A DNA stretch of 64,000 bases from VKMB-3413 sp041027365 (GCF_041027365.1 NZ_JBFTEH010000008.1:1-64000); one strand, 5' to 3'; positions 41,372 through 53,280 are shown, counted from the stretch's first letter. Notes: generated by a model from the letters alone, not told the origin. Numbers and translations are program-made.

Positions 41372-42758
41372 GCCAGGCGGAGAAATCCGCCAGCGCCCGC
41401 GCGGACAACGCCTTCTTCTTGGCGATGGCCTTTTCCTTGCCGCGGAAGCGCTTCTGGCCCTCGGGCTTGACGATGGCGCCGGGATCGAGCGGCGCGAACA
41501 GGCCGAAATTGACGTTCATCGGCTGGAAGGAGCGCTTGCCGCCGTCCTCTTCATGCGCGAGATGGCCGCCGGTGATGTGTGCCAGCAGCGCGCCGGTCGC
41601 GGTCGTCTGCGGCGGGGGCGCGATCGTCTCGCCCTGCCGCTCTGCCGCCGCGAACCGACCGGCGAGGAGCCCGACGGCCGCCGATTCGACATAGCCCTCG
41701 CAGCCGGTGATCTGGCCGGCGAAGCGCACATGCGGTCGCGCCTTCAGGCGGAGCGTCTGATCGAGGAGCACCGGCGAGTTCAGATAGGTGTTGCGGTGCA
41801 GCCCGCCGAGCCGCGCGAACTCGGCATTCTCGAGCCCGGGGATCATCCGGAAGATCTCCGCCTGGGCGCCGTATTTCAGCTTCGTCTGGAAGCCGACCAT
41901 GTTGTAGAGCGTGCCGAGGGCGTTGTCCTGGCGCAGCTGGACGACGGCATAGGGCTTGACGTCCGGCTGGTGGGCATTGGTCAGGCCCATCGGCTTCATC
42001 GGCCCGTGGCGCAGGGTCTCCGGCCCGCGCTCGGCCATCACCTCGATCGGTAGGCAGCCGTCGAAATAGGGCGTGCCTTCCCATTCCTTGAAGCCGACGC
42101 GGTCGCCCTCGACGAGAGCGGCGACGAAGCGCTCGTAGGTCTCCCTGTCGAGCGGGCAGTTGATGTAATCCTTGCCGGTGCCGCCGGGGCCGACCTTGTC
42201 GTAGCGCGACTGGAACCAGGCCTTGTCCATGTCGATCGTGTCGAAGTGGACGATCGGGGCGATGGCATCGAAGAAGGCGAGGGCGTCCGAACCGGTCGCC
42301 GCACGGATCGCCTCGGCGAGCGAGGGCGCGGTCAGCGGCCCGGTGGCAACGATCGAGCTGCCCCATTCCTCCGGTGGCAGGCCTTCGACCTCGCCGCGCT
42401 CCAGGGTGATCAGCGGATGCGCTTCAATCGCGGCGCTGACGGCGCGCGAAAAGCCCTCGCGGTCGACGGCGAGCGCACCGCCCGCCGGCACCTGGTTGGC
42501 GTCGGCCATCCGCATGATCAGCGAGCCGGCCCGCCGCATCTCGGCGTGGATGACGCCGACGGCGTTGGCCTCGGCATCGTCGGATCGGAAGGAGTTGGAG
42601 CAGACGAGCTCGGCCAGCGCATCGGTCTTGTGCGCCTCGGTCCCGCGCACCGGCCGCATCTCGTGCAGGATGACGGGGACGCCCTGCTCGGCGATCTGCC
42701 AAGCGGCTTCGGAGCCGGCGAGACCGCCGCCGACGACATGGATGGGTTTGATCGACAT
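41334..42758 (-). CDS. trmFO: Methylenetetrahydrofolate-tRNA-(uracil-5-)-methyltransferase
   Basis: FAD- and folate-dependent enzyme that makes ribothymidine at position 54 of tRNA. N-terminal FAD site IHVVGGGLAGSEAAWQIAEQ; conserved VCSNSFRSDD and GYVESAAVGLLAGRFAA, ALLAHITGGH, and FQPMNVNFGLF are family hallmarks. 474 residues, normal. Expressed toward the DUF4153 gene with overlapping 3' ends. The sRNA terminator hairpin lies 60 bases upstream of its start, so it has its own promoter. Confidence 0.95.
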   Translation of the reverse strand: MSIKPIHVVGGGLAGSEAAWQIAEQGVPVILHEMRPVRGTEAHKTDALAELVCSNSFRSDDAEANAVGVIHAEMRRAGSLIMRMADANQVPAGGALAVDREGFSRAVSAAIEAHPLITLERGEVEGLPPEEWGSSIVATGPLTAPSLAEAIRAATGSDALAFFDAIAPIVHFDTIDMDKAWFQSRYDKVGPGGTGKDYINCPLDRETYERFVAALVEGDRVGFKEWEGTPYFDGCLPIEVMAERGPETLRHGPMKPMGLTNAHQPDVKPYAVVQLRQDNALGTLYNMVGFQTKLKYGAQAEIFRMIPGLENAEFARLGGLHRNTYLNSPVLLDQTLRLKARPHVRFAGQITGCEGYVESAAVGLLAGRFAAAERQGETIAPPPQTTATGALLAHITGGHLAHEEDGGKRSFQPMNVNFGLFAPLDPGAIVKPEGQKRFRGKEKAIAKKKALSARALADFSAWLNRSAPARAAAE

Positions 42759-42817
42759 GTCAGGAATTTAGCAGTCGGCGCCGGGTCGCGAAAGGCGGGC
42801 CGGGTCCCAAAACAACA

Positions 42818-42925
42818 ACACCCGCCGGGGGAGGACCGGCGGGTGTCGTTTCACTGGCCTTGCCCTGGGAGGAGGATGGGCTCGGCCTTATCCGCTCAGG
42901 CCCTGGGAGGAGGATGGGCCCTCGC
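42818..42925 (-). ncRNA. CcsR/alpha-r14-type sRNA, distal unit with terminator
   Basis: On the minus strand: hairpin 1 at 42899-42920 and hairpin 2 at 42856-42887, both exposing ATCCTCCTCCCA in the loop, then stem ACACCCGCCGG/CCGGCGGGTGT (42818-42846) followed by TGTTGTTTTG. This is the only unit whose final hairpin has a T-run, so it probably terminates the whole transcript. Boundaries are estimated from the stems. Confidence 0.75.
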
Positions 42926-42944
42926 GAAACTTCTGATCTCTTGG

Positions 42945-43052
42945 CGCCCGCCGGGGGGAGGACCCGGCGGGCGACTTTAGGTGGCCTCGCCCTGGGAGGA
43001 GGATGGGCTCGGCCTTATCCGCTCGGGTCCTGGGAGGAGGATGGACCCTCGC
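42945..43052 (-). ncRNA. CcsR/alpha-r14-type sRNA, middle unit
   Basis: Hairpin 1 at 43025-43048 (stem GGGTCC/GGACCC), hairpin 2 at 42983-43014 (GGCC and GCCC paired blocks separated by facing GA/GA), then an 11-bp stem CGCCCGCCGGG/CCCGGCGGGCG (42945-42973). Loops carry CCTCCTCCC on the minus strand. The last stem is not followed by T's (CAAGAGATCG), so it may be a processing or weak termination site. Confidence 0.75.
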
Positions 43053-43071
43053 GAAACTTTCGATCTCTTGG

Positions 43072-43178
43072 CGCCCGCCGGGGGGAGGACCCGGCGGGCG
43101 ACTTTAGGTGGCCTCGCCCTGGGAGGAGGATGGGCTCGGCCGTTCCGAGCGGTCCTGGGAGGAGGATGGACCGCTACG
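43072..43178 (-). ncRNA. CcsR/alpha-r14-type sRNA, unit proximal to DUF1127
   Basis: Hairpin 1 at 43148-43175 has a perfect 8-bp stem (AGCGGTCC/GGACCGCT) around ATCCTCCTCCCA; hairpin 2 at 43110-43141; final 11-bp GC stem at 43072-43100 without T-run. It starts 18 bases after the DUF1127 stop codon, so it is probably cut from the 3' end of that mRNA, as described for CcsR RNAs of Rhodobacter. Confidence 0.78.
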
Positions 43179-43193
43179 AAATCATCAGGCGCC

Positions 43194-43337
43194 TCAGGCG
43201 ACCGTGCGGCGAGCGACGGCCGGAATGTCGGTGCGGGCGATGCCGAGGTCGGCAAGCTCGCGGTGGGACAGACGGCTCAGCTCGTTGACGGTCTCGCGAT
43301 AACGGCGCCAGTTGCTGTAGGAGCGGATCAGGTTCAT
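43194..43337 (-). CDS. DUF1127 small arginine-rich protein (47 aa)
   Basis: Minus-strand ATG 43337, with AGGGGAAC about 6-13 bases upstream. The product MNLIRSYSNWRRYRETVNEL continues with LSHRELADLGIARTDI, the defining DUF1127 motif. Members such as CcaF1 of Rhodobacter bind RNA and influence maturation and turnover of the sRNAs encoded just downstream; other members affect phosphate and carbon metabolism in Agrobacterium. The same gene order (DUF1127, then CCUCCUCCC-loop sRNAs) is seen here, which strongly supports a functional link. Confidence 0.9.
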   Translation of the reverse strand: MNLIRSYSNWRRYRETVNELSRLSHRELADLGIARTDIPAVARRTVA

Positions 43338-43340
43338 CGG

Positions 43341-43735
43341 AGGTTCCCCTCATATGCGTAGTTAAATCGATTGAGGTTTTGCAGCAGCGATGGCGGCGCT
43401 CGCCTCGTTGACCTGCAATCTATGGACCGGCGGCCGGTCCTACCAGAGCGGGCTTTGCATGGCAGCAATGCACTTTGTGCAACGCAGCAAAGTAAGGAAT
43501 CGTCAAGGATTGCAGGCCTTTCGCGCTGCGCCTCGGGAAAGGAGAGGGCAGCCTTCTGCAGTGTCGGGCAGGGCGCGCTTCGACCCGGCGCCGCGGCGAT
43601 GCCCGCGCCAGGGGAGCGAAATCCCTGCCGAAAAGCCCGAAACCGGCCGGAAAACCGCCCGGTCTGCCCTTTCGTGCCCGGACTCGCGATGATATAGAGG
43701 CGCGCGCCTCGCGACGTCCGTGGCTGACGCGCCGT
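43341..43735. other. Regulatory region between DUF1127 and tRNA-Leu
   Basis: 395 bases without a gene. Two perfect palindromes are seen: GGACCGGC/GCCGGTCC around one G (43424-43440) and TGCACTTTGTGCA (43469-43481). Divergent promoters for the DUF1127-sRNA transcript and tRNA-Leu must lie here, but no clear heat-shock (CTTGAA ... CCCCAT) or housekeeping pair could be assigned for the minus strand. Confidence 0.45.
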
Positions 43736-43820
43736 GCGGGTGTGGCGGAATTGGCAGACGCACTTGGTTTAGGTCCAAGCGCCGAGAGGCATGGGGGTTC
43801 AAGTCCCTCCACCCGCACCA
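43736..43820 (+). tRNA. tRNA-Leu (anticodon TAG)
   Basis: Acceptor GCGGGTG/CACCCGC, anticodon stem CTTGG/CCAAG with loop TTTAGGT (anticodon TAG), a long variable arm (CGCCGAGAGGCAT) typical of class II tRNAs, T arm GGGGG/TCCCTCC with TTCAAGT, encoded CCA. 78 bases upstream of tig. Confidence 0.95.
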
Positions 43821-43897
43821 TCGCCGGTTCGAATGAATTCATCGCTGATCCGGCGGACGGGTTCCGCCGGCGAAAACAGATCAAGAAGGTATCGAGA

Positions 43898-45262
43898 ATG
43901 CAGGTAACGGAAACCAAGGCCGAGGGCCTGAAGCGCGAGATCGAGATTGTCGTGCCCGCCTCGGACCTTGAGGCGCGCCTCCAGACCCGGCTCTTCGAGG
44001 CCAAGGACCAGGTGCAGCTGAAGGGTTTCCGGCCGGGCAAGGTGCCGGTCGCGCATCTGCGCAAGATGTACGGCAAGTCGATGATGGCGGAGATCGTCAA
44101 TCAGATCCTGAACGAGACGCCGAACTCGATCATCGCGGAGCGCAACGAGCGCTCGGCGATGCGTCCGGAAATCGCCATGACCGAGGACGAGGCGGAAGCC
44201 GAGAAGGTTCTGTCCGGCCAGTCCGACTTCAAGTTTACCCTGTCCTACGAGACGCTTCCGGCGATCGAGCTGAAGGAGACCGGCGGCATCAAGATCGAGC
44301 GCCCGATCGTCGAGGTCACCGACGAGGAAGTCGCCGAGCAGGTCGAGCGGATCGCGCAGAACGCCCGGACCTATGAGCCGAAGGACGGCGCCGCGGAGAA
44401 CGGCGACCGCGTCACCATGGACTTCGTCGGCAAGATCGACGGCGAGGCCTTCGAGGGCGGCACGGCGAACGACAGCGAGCTCGTCCTCGGCTCAGGCCAG
44501 TTCATCCCGGGCTTCGAGGAGCAGCTCGTCGGCGTCAAGGCGGGCGACGAGAAGACGGTGTCGCTGAAGTTCCCGGAGAACTACGGCGCCGCGCATCTCG
44601 CCGGCAAGGACGCCACCTTCGACGTCACCGTCAAGGCGGTGGCCGCGCCGACCGAGACGAGCATCGACGACGAGACTGCCAAGAAGCTCGGGCTGGAATC
44701 GCTGGAGCAGCTGCAGGGCATCGTGCGCGACCAGATCCAGAGCCAGTACGGCATGCAGACCCGGCAGAAGGTCAAGCGCCAGCTGCTCGACCAGCTCGAC
44801 GAGGCCTACAGCTTCGAGCTGCCGGAGAAGCTCGTCGAGGCAGAGTTCAACAACATCTGGAACCAGGTGCAGAACGAGCTCCAGCAGTCCGGCAAGACCT
44901 TCGAGGACGAGGACACGACCGAGGAGAAGGCGAAGGAGGAGTACCGCCGCCTCGCCGAGCGCCGCGTGCGGCTCGGCCTCGTGCTCTCCGAGATCGGCGA
45001 GAAGGCCGGCGTCCAGGTGAGCGACGAGGAGCTGCAGCGGGCGATGTTCGAGCAGATCCGCCGCTATCCCGGCCAGGAACAGGAAGTCTACAAGATGTTT
45101 CAGGAGAACCCGGACGCGGTGGCGAGCCTCAGGGCCCCGATCTACGAGGAGAAGGTCGTCGACCACCTCCTGGAGCAGGCCGACGTCACCGACAAGACGG
45201 TGACCAAGGAAGAGCTCTTCGCCGAGGACGAGACCGATCCGGAAGCGGCGCTCGCCTCCTGA
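43898..45262 (+). CDS. tig: Trigger factor (ribosome-associated chaperone)
   Basis: Binds nascent chains at the ribosome exit. ATG 43898 gives MQVTETKAEGLKREIEIVVP; the ribosome-binding signature GFRPGKVP is at ~45. A FKBP-type prolyl isomerase domain spans ~155-245 (GDRVTMDFVGKIDGEAFEGG, FIPGFEEQLVGVKAGDEKTV). The C-terminal helical chaperone domain ends with a Glu/Asp-rich tail. 454 residues. The frame is open through tRNA-Leu upstream but that part is not coding. Followed by a terminator. Confidence 0.96.
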   Translation: MQVTETKAEGLKREIEIVVPASDLEARLQTRLFEAKDQVQLKGFRPGKVPVAHLRKMYGKSMMAEIVNQILNETPNSIIAERNERSAMRPEIAMTEDEAEAEKVLSGQSDFKFTLSYETLPAIELKETGGIKIERPIVEVTDEEVAEQVERIAQNARTYEPKDGAAENGDRVTMDFVGKIDGEAFEGGTANDSELVLGSGQFIPGFEEQLVGVKAGDEKTVSLKFPENYGAAHLAGKDATFDVTVKAVAAPTETSIDDETAKKLGLESLEQLQGIVRDQIQSQYGMQTRQKVKRQLLDQLDEAYSFELPEKLVEAEFNNIWNQVQNELQQSGKTFEDEDTTEEKAKEEYRRLAERRVRLGLVLSEIGEKAGVQVSDEELQRAMFEQIRRYPGQEQEVYKMFQENPDAVASLRAPIYEEKVVDHLLEQADVTDKTVTKEELFAEDETDPEAALAS

Positions 45263-45291
45263 TCCTCGCCCGTCGCGACGATTTGACCGTC

Positions 45292-45325
45292 AAAGGGCCG
45301 GCGCAATCCGGCCCTTTTGCTTTTC
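45292..45325 (+). terminator. Intrinsic terminator of tig
   Basis: AAAGGGCCGG, loop of 6, CCGGCCCTTTT, then GCTTTT: a perfect 10-bp stem with T-run, 30 bases after the stop. Confidence 0.9.
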
Positions 45326-45438
45326 GTGCCCCACTCTGGTCAAAGCCGTCGGCGATAGGCCTCGGCCCGACGACCTCAGGATTGGCCGGCCGCCGATCCC
45401 TCTCCCTCTCCTCCTCGTCCCAACGAAGCGGTGACTCC

Positions 45439-47841
45439 ATGCATGACGGCAATCGCCCCGTTCCTTGTCTGGCTATGCTGGCGAGAGGGGCGATCGCGCT
45501 GTGCGCCGCGCTGTTCCTGTTCGTCGGCACGGCGAGCGCCCAGCTGTCCTCGCTGGCCGGCGGCGTCTCGGGGAAGGGGGCTGCATCGCAGAGCGCGCAG
45601 ACGAGTGCCCAGCCTTCGCTCGACGACCTGATCAAGATCCTCGAGAACGACACCACCCGCAAGAAGCTCGTCGAGACCCTGAAGGCGGCGGCCTATCAGG
45701 CGCCGGCCGCCGCGAAGTCGGCGGCGAGCGCCGGCGACCAGCAGGCCGCGGTGATCCGCTCGCTGCCCGGCCGGATCGCCGACTATACCCGCGGCGCGAT
45801 CGGCACCGTCGCGCAGAGCTTCAACAACATTCCGGCGACAGGCGAGGCGGCGGTGGCGATGCTGGCCGGGGCGCGCTCGATCAACCTGCCGCGGATCATG
45901 CAGGCGATCACGCCGGTGGCGCTCGTCGCGGTCTTCGTCTTCCTGATCTACCTCGTCTGCCGCTATTTCGAACGCGGCATCTTTCGGCGGCTGGCGCACG
46001 GGGCCGAGCATGCCAGCCCGCTGCACAAGCTCCTGAACCTCGTCGTCTCCGGCCTCGTCGAACTCGTCGGCGTCGCCGTCAGCTGGGCCGCCGGCTATCT
46101 CGCCGCGGCGATCTTCTTCGGCGGGCCGCCGAGCATCAACCAGGCGCTCTTCCTCAACGCCTTCCTGCTCATCGAGCTGATCAAGGTCGGCCTTTCGGCC
46201 TTCGTCGCGCCGAACTTTCCGGAACTGCGCCTGACGCCGTTCTCCAACCGCCAGGCGAGCTACTGGTACTTCTGGATTTCGCGGCTGGTTTCGATCATCG
46301 GCTACACCTTCCTGTTCGTCGCACCGATCGTGCAGCAATCCTCCAGCCTCGCCGCGGCCGACGCCGTGCGGATGATCGTGGTGCTGTTTTCGACGCTGCT
46401 GATGATCGGGCTGATCCTGAAGAACCGCCGCCGGGTGCGCGAGCGGCTGAAGCGCGCCAAGCACAACGGCGAGCGGGGCTTCGGCGCCCAGGTCAATGCC
46501 CTCATCGGCCATGTCTGGTGGATCCTTGCGATCGGATTCGTCGTGTCGCTGTTCACCGTCTGGCTGCGCAGTCCGGAGACCGGCTTCGCCTTCATGACGT
46601 CCGCGACGCTGAAGTCGATCGGGGCGATGGCCGTCGGCGGGCTCATCGTCTCGGTCCTGTCGCGCGTCATCGCGGCCGGCATTCCGATCCCGCAGGGCGC
46701 GAAGGATCGCCTGCCGCTCCTGGAGAAGCGGGTGAACTCCTTCATCCCGAACACGCTGATCGTGATTCGGACGCTGGTGATCATCGCGGTGATCTGCGTG
46801 ATCCTCGAGGCGTGGAGCATCTTCAGCTTCAGCGCCTGGGTGGCGCGGCCGGTGGCGCAGCGCTTCGTCGGCGGCCTCGTCGGTGCCGGGATCATCCTGG
46901 TGATCGGCGGCGCGCTCTACATCGCGGTGTCCTCCTGGATCGAATACCGGCTGAACCCGAACTACGGCAAGGTCCCGACGGCGCGCGAGCGCACCTTGCT
47001 CTCCCTGTTCCGCAACGCCTTCACCATCGCCATGGTGGTGGTCGTCGCGATGCTCGTCCTGTCGCAGGTCGGCATCGACATCGCGCCGCTGCTCGCCGGC
47101 GCCGGCGTCGTCGGCCTCGCCATCGGTTTCGGCGCCCAGAAGTTCGTGCAGGACATCATCACCGGCGCCTTCATCCAGATCCAGAACGCCATGAACGAGG
47201 GCGACGTCGTCGAAGTGGACGGCGTGTCGGGCGTGGTGGAGCAGCTCACCGTCCGCTCGGTCGGGCTGCGCACCGTCGACGGCACCTGGTACCTGATCCC
47301 GTTCTCCTCGGTGGCGAAGGTCGCCAACTATTCCAAGGACTTCGCCTATTATGTCGCAGACATCGGCGTCGCCTATCGCGAGAATGTCGAGGAGGTGAAG
47401 CAGATGATGGTCGATGCCTTCGAGGAGCTGAAGGCGAGCCCTGTCGGCGAGAACCTGATCTCGGGCTTCGACATGTGGGGCGTCAACGAGCTCGGCGATT
47501 CGGCCGTCGTCGTTCGCGGCCGGGTGATGACCAAGCCGTCGACGCAATGGGGCGTCGGGCGCGCCTATCGCGAGATCGTGAAGCGCATGGCCGACGAGCG
47601 CGGCATCGAGATCCCGTATCCGCACATGACGGTGTGGTTCGGCGAAGGCCGCGACGGCAAGGCGCCGCCGGTCCGCGTACGCGACGCCGCGCCGCCCGTG
47701 GCGAAGACCATCACCGACGAGCGGGCGGCGGCGGACGAGCGCCGCGAGGACCGCTCGCAGCACGGGACGATCGACGAGACCGGGAAGCCGATCCCGCCGA
47801 GCGACGTCGATCTCGAGAGCGCCGGCGGCGGACGCGGCTGA
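45439..47841 (+). CDS. MscS-family mechanosensitive channel (800 aa)
   Basis: Large MscS-type channel that releases solutes on hypo-osmotic shock. ATG 45439 starts a signal peptide (IALCAALFLFVGTASAQ) and a ~110-residue periplasmic domain. About ten membrane helices follow, ending in the pore helix VVGLAIGFGAQKFVQDIITG (~553-572), then the MscS cytosolic beta and alpha/beta domains (VEVDGVSGVVEQLTVRSVGL, YPHMTVWFGEGRD). Length and extra helices are like MscM/YbdG-type or other large alphaproteobacterial homologues rather than short MscS. The charged C-terminus is not conserved. Confidence 0.88.
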   Translation: MHDGNRPVPCLAMLARGAIALCAALFLFVGTASAQLSSLAGGVSGKGAASQSAQTSAQPSLDDLIKILENDTTRKKLVETLKAAAYQAPAAAKSAASAGDQQAAVIRSLPGRIADYTRGAIGTVAQSFNNIPATGEAAVAMLAGARSINLPRIMQAITPVALVAVFVFLIYLVCRYFERGIFRRLAHGAEHASPLHKLLNLVVSGLVELVGVAVSWAAGYLAAAIFFGGPPSINQALFLNAFLLIELIKVGLSAFVAPNFPELRLTPFSNRQASYWYFWISRLVSIIGYTFLFVAPIVQQSSSLAAADAVRMIVVLFSTLLMIGLILKNRRRVRERLKRAKHNGERGFGAQVNALIGHVWWILAIGFVVSLFTVWLRSPETGFAFMTSATLKSIGAMAVGGLIVSVLSRVIAAGIPIPQGAKDRLPLLEKRVNSFIPNTLIVIRTLVIIAVICVILEAWSIFSFSAWVARPVAQRFVGGLVGAGIILVIGGALYIAVSSWIEYRLNPNYGKVPTARERTLLSLFRNAFTIAMVVVVAMLVLSQVGIDIAPLLAGAGVVGLAIGFGAQKFVQDIITGAFIQIQNAMNEGDVVEVDGVSGVVEQLTVRSVGLRTVDGTWYLIPFSSVAKVANYSKDFAYYVADIGVAYRENVEEVKQMMVDAFEELKASPVGENLISGFDMWGVNELGDSAVVVRGRVMTKPSTQWGVGRAYREIVKRMADERGIEIPYPHMTVWFGEGRDGKAPPVRVRDAAPPVAKTITDERAAADERREDRSQHGTIDETGKPIPPSDVDLESAGGGRG

Positions 47842-47934
47842 ACGGGCCGCCGGCGGCCATGCGCCGCCCGGTGCAGCGCGATTCACCTTTCATCCAGGGT
47901 TTTCGGCCGGACTGCGGGCCGCGACGCCGCATGC

Positions 47935-47964
47935 CTTGCGCCGCCGGTTTCGAAAGCCCTATCT
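47935..47964 (+). promoter_or_regulatory. Candidate RpoH (heat-shock) promoter of clpP
   Basis: CTTGCG (47935-47940), 16 bases, CCCTATCT (47957-47964), 78 bases before the clpP start. It fits the sigma-32 pattern CTTGAA-(13-16)-CCCCATNT and has the same spacing as the candidate before lon. clpP is a typical RpoH target. Confidence 0.5.
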
Positions 47965-48041
47965 AGGCAGTGACGGCAGCCGGCTGATTCCCGGCCGGAC
48001 ACGCTGCCCCACCATTTCGAACGATCGTGTGAGACGTCATC

Positions 48042-48674
48042 ATGAAGCACCCCCTCGAAACCGCAATGAACCTCGTTCCGATGGTGGTCGAGCAGACCAA
48101 TCGCGGCGAACGGGCCTACGACATCTTCTCGCGGCTCCTGAAGGAGCGGGTGATCTTCATCACCGGCCCGATCGAGGACGGCATGGCGACGCTGGTCTGC
48201 GCCCAGCTCCTGTTCCTCGAGGCGGAGAACCCGAAGAAGGAGATCGCGCTCTACATCAACTCGCCGGGCGGCGTGGTGACGAGCGGCATGGCGATCTACG
48301 ACACCATGCAGTTCATCAAGCCGGCGGTCTCGACGCTGTGCATCGGCCAAGCCGCGTCGATGGGCTCGCTGCTGCTCTGCGCCGGCCACAAGGACATGCG
48401 CTTCGCGACGCCGAACGCCCGCATCATGGTGCACCAGCCCTCGGGCGGCTTCTCCGGCCAGGCCTCGGACATCGAGCGCCACGCCCAGGACATCATCAAG
48501 CTGAAGCGCCGGCTGAACGAGGTCTATGTCCAGCATACCGGCCAGGACTACGAGACCATTGAACGCACGCTCGACCGTGACCATTTCATGACGGCGGACG
48601 AGGCCCGCGAATTCGGCATCATCGACAAGGTCTACTCCTCGCGCGAGGCGCTGGAAGCCCAGACCGCCGGCTGA
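48042..48674 (+). CDS. clpP: ATP-dependent Clp protease proteolytic subunit
   Basis: Serine peptidase that forms the 14-mer chamber used by ClpX and ClpA. MKHPLETAMNLVPMVVEQTN is an alphaproteobacterial-type N-terminus. The catalytic Ser is in GQAASMGSLLL (~106), His in ARIMVHQPSGG (~131), Asp in TLDRDHFMTADEA (~180). 210 residues. Followed by clpX after 237 bp and by lon, forming the usual protease cluster. Confidence 0.97.
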   Translation: MKHPLETAMNLVPMVVEQTNRGERAYDIFSRLLKERVIFITGPIEDGMATLVCAQLLFLEAENPKKEIALYINSPGGVVTSGMAIYDTMQFIKPAVSTLCIGQAASMGSLLLCAGHKDMRFATPNARIMVHQPSGGFSGQASDIERHAQDIIKLKRRLNEVYVQHTGQDYETIERTLDRDHFMTADEAREFGIIDKVYSSREALEAQTAG

Positions 48675-48761
48675 GGATGGCGGGGCTTGCCTCGCCACGC
48701 CGCGGCCACAGTTGACGTAGGATAATGCCGACGGCGACGTTAAGCGCCACTCAAGCATTCC

Positions 48762-48802
48762 ACCCTATCGTGGATGATCTTGGACGGTGCCTCGGATAGG
48801 GT
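48762..48802. repeat. 8-bp inverted repeat upstream of clpX
   Basis: ACCCTATC (48762-48769) and GATAGGGT (48795-48802) are perfect inverted arms 25 bases apart in the clpP-clpX gap, about 110-150 bases before the clpX start. They could be a regulator site or part of a leader structure; no T-run follows, so a terminator is unlikely. Confidence 0.4.
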
Positions 48803-48911
48803 CATTTCCGGCGGTGCGAACCCTTCGGCCAGGTGCTAGGGTGCGGGCGCGGATAGGATCGACGGGAAAGCGAGAAACGGGCCTTTCGGGCTCGATCGGA
48901 AGGAAGAACGC

Positions 48912-50180
<1,269 letters not shown>

Positions 50181-50221
50181 CCGGGTTCTCACATCGGGAC
50201 CGATCTGAACGGCACCTGTTC

Positions 50222-50261
50222 GCCCGTTCCGGCTTCCCGCCGGAGCGGGCTTTTGTTTGTT
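50222..50261 (+). terminator. Intrinsic terminator of clpX
   Basis: GCCCGTTCCGGC (50222-50233), 5-base loop, GCCGGAGCGGGC (50239-50250) with one G-T pair, followed by TTTTGTTTGTT. Confidence 0.88.
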
Positions 50262-50304
50262 GCGTTCCGAGCGCGGAGACGGCGCGCGAATATCTTCCGA
50301 ATCG

Positions 50305-50334
50305 CTTGAAGCGCAGGGCCTGCGAGCCCACATT
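50305..50334 (+). promoter_or_regulatory. Candidate RpoH (heat-shock) promoter of lon
   Basis: CTTGAA (50305-50310, perfect -35), 16 bases, CCCACATT (50327-50334), 88 bases before the lon start and downstream of the clpX terminator. lon is a classic sigma-32 target. Confidence 0.55.
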
Positions 50335-50421
50335 CAGATCCAGAAGGCGTTCCTCCCAAGGGCTTGTACAGACTTGAGATGAACGGCCGGTGACGGCGAT
50401 GAGCCGCAGAAAGGAAGAAGC

Positions 50422-52839
<2,418 letters not shown>

Positions 52840-52861
52840 GCGCAGTCGCGTCACTTTGTTG

Positions 52862-52893
52862 AAAATGCCGCTCTTCGGAGCGGCATTTTTTTT
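52862..52893 (+). terminator. Intrinsic terminator of lon
   Basis: AAAATGCCGCTC, TTCG tetraloop, GAGCGGCATTTT then more T's (total 8). Perfect 12-bp stem 23 bases after the stop. Confidence 0.95.
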
Positions 52894-53004
52894 GCGAAAG
52901 CCCGGAAATCCGGCATCTTGCCGTTGCCGAACCTGCTACGATCCGCAAGAGTCTAAGATGGTTCACTTACGGAATCGTTAGGCTTCGTACTCAGGAGGGT
53001 TTTC

Positions 53005-53280
53005 ATGAACAAGAATGACCTGGTCTCGGCTGTCTCGGAAAAGGCGGAACTGTCGAAGCAGCAGGCGGGAGCCGCTGTCGATGCAGTGTTCGACGTCATC
53101 CAGGAATCCATGGCCAAGGGGGACGATATTCGGCTGGTCGGATTCGGCACGTTCTCCGTGACGCATCGCGCCGCTTCCAAGGGCCGCAACCCGTCGACCG
53201 GCGCAGAGGTGGACATCCCGGCGCGCAACGTCCCGAAGTTCGCGCCCGGCAAGGGCCTGAAGGACGCGGTCAACAAGTAA
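53005..53280 (+). CDS. hupB: DNA-binding protein HU
   Basis: Nucleoid-associated protein that bends DNA. MNKNDLVSAVSEKAELSKQQ, the GFGTFSVTHRAASKGRNPST arm with the conserved RNP, and the C-terminal FAPGKGLKDAVN are typical HU-beta. 91 residues. AGGAGGG lies 8 bases before the ATG. Position after lon is conserved in proteobacteria. Confidence 0.96.
   Translation: MNKNDLVSAVSEKAELSKQQAGAAVDAVFDVIQESMAKGDDIRLVGFGTFSVTHRAASKGRNPSTGAEVDIPARNVPKFAPGKGLKDAVNK

Larger units (their letters stand above)
42818..43178 (-). repeat. Three tandem ~127-bp sRNA-encoding units
   Basis: Copies begin at 42818, 42944 and 43071 (spacing 126 and 127). Each has a GC-rich hairpin, the segment ACTTTAGGTGGCCTC or a variant, and two copies of TGGGAGGAGGAT, giving six in all. 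Divergence is concentrated outside the loops and in paired positions. The repeats lie between trmFO and the DUF1127 gene. Confidence 0.92.

Noticed and set aside
42818..43178. CRISPR-like array
   Set aside because: The short repeat occurs in pairs inside longer 127-bp tandem units with conserved, not unique, spacers, and there are no cas genes.
42860..43361. Short plus-strand frames rich in Trp-Glu-Glu-Asp over the tandem repeats
   Set aside because: They arise because GGGAGGAGGATGG contains a ribosome-binding-like run and ATG; the minus-strand hairpins and the DUF1127 context explain the repeats better.
43742..43897. Upstream extension of trigger factor
   Set aside because: It would translate tRNA-Leu; trigger factor homology begins at ATG 43898.
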